The notes below the pieces were generated by a model. The model ran no database searches and had not been told where the DNA came from. It was given only the letters and a program-made list of their open reading frames with translations. This document shows positions 61,158 to 64,000 of a stretch of DNA of 64,000 nucleotides, in pieces. The number at the start of each line of letters is the position of its first letter. Positions within the stretch are counted from its first letter, which is position 1. This DNA comes from Pasteurella sp049670895 (GTDB lineage: Bacteria > Pseudomonadota > Gammaproteobacteria > Enterobacterales > Pasteurellaceae), in assembly GCF_049670895.1 (NCBI RefSeq), contig NZ_CP187170.1; one strand, given 5' to 3'. The position numbers and the translations under genes were made by a program.

Positions 61158-61610
61158 ATGGGCTTAATTTTAAATATATTAAATTTCGTATTAGGCGGTT
61201 TTCTAACCACATTAGGCTGGTTATTTGCCACATTAATAAGTGCGGTATTGATCATCACCTTGCCTTATACACGAAGCTGCTGGGAAATCAGTAAAATGTC
61301 TCTGGTGCCTTTTGGCAATGACATTATTCATGTTAAATACCTTGAGCCAACTCATCCCGTTGCCAATTCAATTGGCACATTATTAAATGTCGTGTGGTTT
61401 ATCTTATTTGGTTGGTGGCTCTGCTTATTGCATATTTTCTTAGGTATCGTCCAATGTTTAACCATTATCGGCATTCCTGTTGGCGTGACTCATTTTAAAT
61501 TAGCAGGTATTGCTTTATTCCCCGTTGGACAACGTGTGGTATCAAAAGAAATGGCTGAACTTGCTCGCAGACAAGCGGCAGAAAAAAAATTCAGTCAATA
61601 TAAATCATAA
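61158..61610 (+). CDS. yccF: Inner-membrane protein YccF (DUF307)
   Basis: This 150-residue protein has two tandem YccF domains, each with NxxxxFxGWW-like hydrophobic stretches (NILNFVLGG near the start; LNVVWFILFGWWLCLLHIFL at about 75-94) and ITLPYTRSCWEISKMSLVPF. Function unknown. GAGGAG precedes the start. It lies ten bases before yccS, so the two are co-transcribed. Confidence 0.92.
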   Translation: MGLILNILNFVLGGFLTTLGWLFATLISAVLIITLPYTRSCWEISKMSLVPFGNDIIHVKYLEPTHPVANSIGTLLNVVWFILFGWWLCLLHIFLGIVQCLTIIGIPVGVTHFKLAGIALFPVGQRVVSKEMAELARRQAAEKKFSQYKS

Positions 61611-61620
61611 AAGGATATAA

Positions 61621-63771
61621 ATGAACAAGTGGCTTAATGCAAAAGTCATTGCGACTATTCCCATTTTTATTGCCGTCAATCTTGCGGCTATCGCAATTTG
61701 GCTACTCGAGATATCCGAACAGTGTATGCCACTTATTTTAGGCATCATTGCAGGTGGATTGGTGGATTTGGATCACCGATTAACAGGGCGTTTAAAAAAC
61801 GTTTTTTACACCCTGATTGCGTTTTCCATTTCTTCCCTGATTGTACAAATGAGTATTGGCAAAAGTTACCAATTCACCTTATTAATGACTGCCATTACCT
61901 TTCTGTTCACCATGGTAGGGGCAATTGGACAGCGTTACAGCACCATTGCCTTTGGCACATTAGTCATTGCCGTTTACACCACACTGTCTTATTTGCCCGA
62001 GACCCAGTGGTTTATTAATCCTATCATGATTCTATGTGGAACCTTGCTTTACAGTGTCATTGCCTTGATTGTGCATTTATTTTTTCCTAACCGACCTGTG
62101 CAAGAAAACATCGCTAAATCTTTTTTAGCACTTGGTGCCTATTTAGATGCTAAATCGCTATTTTTTGATCCTGATGATGTGGAACAACTGGATCGTAAAG
62201 AAGTGAATCTTGCGATGAAAGACAGTCAACTCATTGAAGCGTTCAATGCTTGTCGTACTTCACTGTTTTATCGCATTCGGGGGCAATCTCGTCATAGTCG
62301 CACTCAAAAAATGCTACGTTACTATTTCTCCGCACAAGATATCCATGAACGTGCCAATTCCAGCTTATTCAATTACCAAGCGTTAGCCGAAAAATTGAAA
62401 AATACCGATTTAATTTTTCGTATTCAACGTCTATTTGAATTACAAGCACAAGCTTGTAAACAAATTGGACTGAGTTTGCAACAAAGCAAAGAATACAAAT
62501 ACGATAATCGTATGGAAAAAGCAGTATTAGGGTTAACTCAATCCTTTGAGCTTTACACCAAACAACAAAAAGAAGACAGTGTCGATCTTAATTTAAAAAC
62601 CTTAATTGACCATATCCAAGCCGTGGATTGGCAACTTCGCCATTTAGATCAGGAATCAAACCAAATCGAACGGACAGCGACCGCCAAAATTCACACAAAC
62701 CAAATTCGAGGTTTACGGAATATTTGCGATACCATAAAAAGCCATTGTAATTTTGATTCTCAACTCTTTCGCCATGCGGTGAGACTCTCTATTGTGGTGT
62801 TTACTTCTTGCTGTATTGTGGAATTTTTCCAATTAGATCGAGGCTATTGGATTTTATTAACTGCGGTATTTGTTTGCCAGCCCAACTATTCCGCCACGAA
62901 ATTACGCTTACGCCAACGGATTATCGGCACCCTATTAGGGGTCATTATCGGATCCTTATTGCCTTATACTAATCCGACTCTCGAACTGGAATTGGGGTTA
63001 ATTGTTGCTACAAGTACACTCTTTTTCTTCTTTAGAAGCAATAATTACAGCTTTTCCACCTTTTTCATCACCTTACAAGTGCTGATTAGCTTTAATGTTA
63101 TGGGCTTTGATCTTCACGCTGCAATGTCTTCCCGTCTCATTGATACCTTAATTGGTGCGGCTATTTCATGGTTTGCCGTTTCCTATCTCTGGCCAGACTG
63201 GAAATATTTGCAGTTAGATACCGTCAACCGACAAGCCATCAAAAGCAATGCCAAATATCTGCTGTATATCATCAGTCAGCTACAATTTGGCAAAGGCGAT
63301 AACTTAAAATATCGGATTGCACGCCGTAATGCTCATGAACATGCAACCGCACTCAGTGCTACCCTTTCCAACATGAATAATGAACCACACAAATACCAAG
63401 CCCATTTACAACAGGGCTTTGAGTTACTCAAAATCAATTATTCATTATTAAGCTATATTTCCGCTCTCGGTGCTTATCGTTCAAATATGAAACAGTTACA
63501 ACAAAGCACGCGTTTTTTAGCAGGCTTTTACCCAATTGCTAAAAAAATCATCTATGTATTGGAGCACATCGAGAAGTTAACCCCCGAGATTTTTAATAAA
63601 TTACAGCAACGTATTGAATCAGATCTCAAACAAGCGAATGCAGAACAAGCAGACAACTTACTGCAACCGCAGTTTAGTGTTCCGATTCAACAGCTCAACA
63701 TGATTTGCCAAGTGCTGCCCTCACTTTACAGTGCCTTTCACAAGGCAAATTTACACATCAAGCAAGATTAA
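61621..63771 (+). CDS. yccS: YccS/FUSC-family inner-membrane protein
   Basis: This 716-residue protein has two membrane clusters (about 10-160 and 385-530), each followed by a soluble helical domain. The layout is that of YccS/YhfK and the fusaric-acid-resistance-like transporters. The second cluster carries DRGYWILLTAVFVCQPNYSA, a family signature. The substrate is unknown. It follows yccF in one transcript; the end overlaps the convergent smrB by about 21 bases. Confidence 0.9.
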   Translation: MNKWLNAKVIATIPIFIAVNLAAIAIWLLEISEQCMPLILGIIAGGLVDLDHRLTGRLKNVFYTLIAFSISSLIVQMSIGKSYQFTLLMTAITFLFTMVGAIGQRYSTIAFGTLVIAVYTTLSYLPETQWFINPIMILCGTLLYSVIALIVHLFFPNRPVQENIAKSFLALGAYLDAKSLFFDPDDVEQLDRKEVNLAMKDSQLIEAFNACRTSLFYRIRGQSRHSRTQKMLRYYFSAQDIHERANSSLFNYQALAEKLKNTDLIFRIQRLFELQAQACKQIGLSLQQSKEYKYDNRMEKAVLGLTQSFELYTKQQKEDSVDLNLKTLIDHIQAVDWQLRHLDQESNQIERTATAKIHTNQIRGLRNICDTIKSHCNFDSQLFRHAVRLSIVVFTSCCIVEFFQLDRGYWILLTAVFVCQPNYSATKLRLRQRIIGTLLGVIIGSLLPYTNPTLELELGLIVATSTLFFFFRSNNYSFSTFFITLQVLISFNVMGFDLHAAMSSRLIDTLIGAAISWFAVSYLWPDWKYLQLDTVNRQAIKSNAKYLLYIISQLQFGKGDNLKYRIARRNAHEHATALSATLSNMNNEPHKYQAHLQQGFELLKINYSLLSYISALGAYRSNMKQLQQSTRFLAGFYPIAKKIIYVLEHIEKLTPEIFNKLQQRIESDLKQANAEQADNLLQPQFSVPIQQLNMICQVLPSLYSAFHKANLHIKQD

Positions 63772-64000
63772 AATTGCTGCATCACCGCCCCATTCTTTTG
63801 GGGCTTGATGCAATGCACGCACTTTGGGATGTTGCACTAACCAACGAGGGATTTGACGTTTTAACACATAAGAACCATAGCCAGTCATCACACTGGCACA
63901 GTAAACATGCTCATTTTCACAAGCTTGAATTAAACTGGCTAATTCTAATTTTGCCTGTTCACGAGTCAACCCATGTAAATCCAAAAACAGTTCTGGCGAA
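63751..64000 (-). CDS. smrB: Smr-domain ribosome-rescue endonuclease SmrB, C-terminal part
   Basis: The frame runs off the right edge, so only the last ~82 residues are present. They form the Smr domain: ELFLDLHGLTREQAKLELA with the DLHG motif, and VMTGYGSYVLKRQIPRWL in place of the usual HGxG. E. coli SmrB (YfcN) cuts mRNA at collided ribosomes. The apparent start at 63984 is an internal TTG, not a real start. Confidence 0.88.
   Translation of the reverse strand, partial: SPELFLDLHGLTREQAKLELASLIQACENEHVYCASVMTGYGSYVLKRQIPRWLVQHPKVRALHQAPKEWGGDAAILILLDV

Noticed and set aside
1..64000. CRISPR arrays and intact prophage
   Set aside because: No regularly spaced repeats, cas genes or phage structural genes were seen.

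Overview
This is a 64 kb stretch of a Pasteurellaceae chromosome. About thirty copies of the Haemophilus-type DNA uptake signal AAGTGCGGT (or its complement) are spread across it, the base composition is AT-rich, and nearly every core protein reads like its Haemophilus influenzae counterpart. This places the organism in the Haemophilus/Aggregatibacter/Pasteurella-type clade that uses the 'Hin' uptake signal rather than the Actinobacillus-type one. I cannot name the species.

Layout. 1-4.5 kb: the spermidine/putrescine transporter potABC followed by two tandem potD genes, one for a lipoprotein and one for a periplasmic protein. 4.6-5.5 kb: cytidine deaminase. 5.6-14.1 kb: an iron-acquisition block, with a Fur-box promoter driving a TbpB-like surface lipoprotein, a TbpA-like TonB-dependent receptor and a private tonB-exbB-exbD set leftward. 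A divergent Slam gene encodes the outer-membrane machine that displays such lipoproteins. 14.1-22.5 kb: an accessory region holding a truncated copy of a neighbouring ATPase gene, a Fur-box-headed two-gene unit that looks like a class II microcin plus immunity protein, a broken transposase, a double-AAA+ ATPase divergent from a nucleotidase-like fusion protein, and a PP2C phosphatase paired with a GmrSD-type DUF262/DUF1524 nuclease. 22.6-27.9 kb: the complete urease operon ureABCEFGD. 28.4-30.3 kb: an FtsK-gamma/leucine-rich-repeat fusion and a WYL-domain regulator. 30.3-34 kb: uvrB, tRNA-Asn and a CaCA antiporter. 34.2-37.1 kb: a subtilisin-like autotransporter. 37.2-39.9 kb: ftsH and rlmE. 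40-46 kb: the phosphate regulon pstSCAB-phoBR behind a perfect Pho box, with no phoU in the window. 46-51.3 kb: metR/metE and a membrane hydrolase. 51.4-54.8 kb: mepM and znuCB. 55-64 kb: tRNA-Ser, then yccA-tusE-(yfeABCD)-acyP-yccT-yccF-yccS, whose order and strands match my recollection of the E. coli ycc cluster, and a partial smrB.

How parts work together. Metal supply is a strong theme: a host-iron-protein receptor with its own energy module, YfeABCD for Mn/Fe, ZnuBC for zinc, and nickel-dependent urease. The least ordinary signals are in the accessory region. These are the Fur-controlled microcin-like pair, and a palindrome of the form CGACA-N5-TGTCG found both in the ATPase/nucleotidase divergent promoter and upstream of the FtsK-gamma/LRR gene, which suggests a small regulon for the nearby WYL regulator.

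All assignments come from reading motifs by eye; no database search was run.
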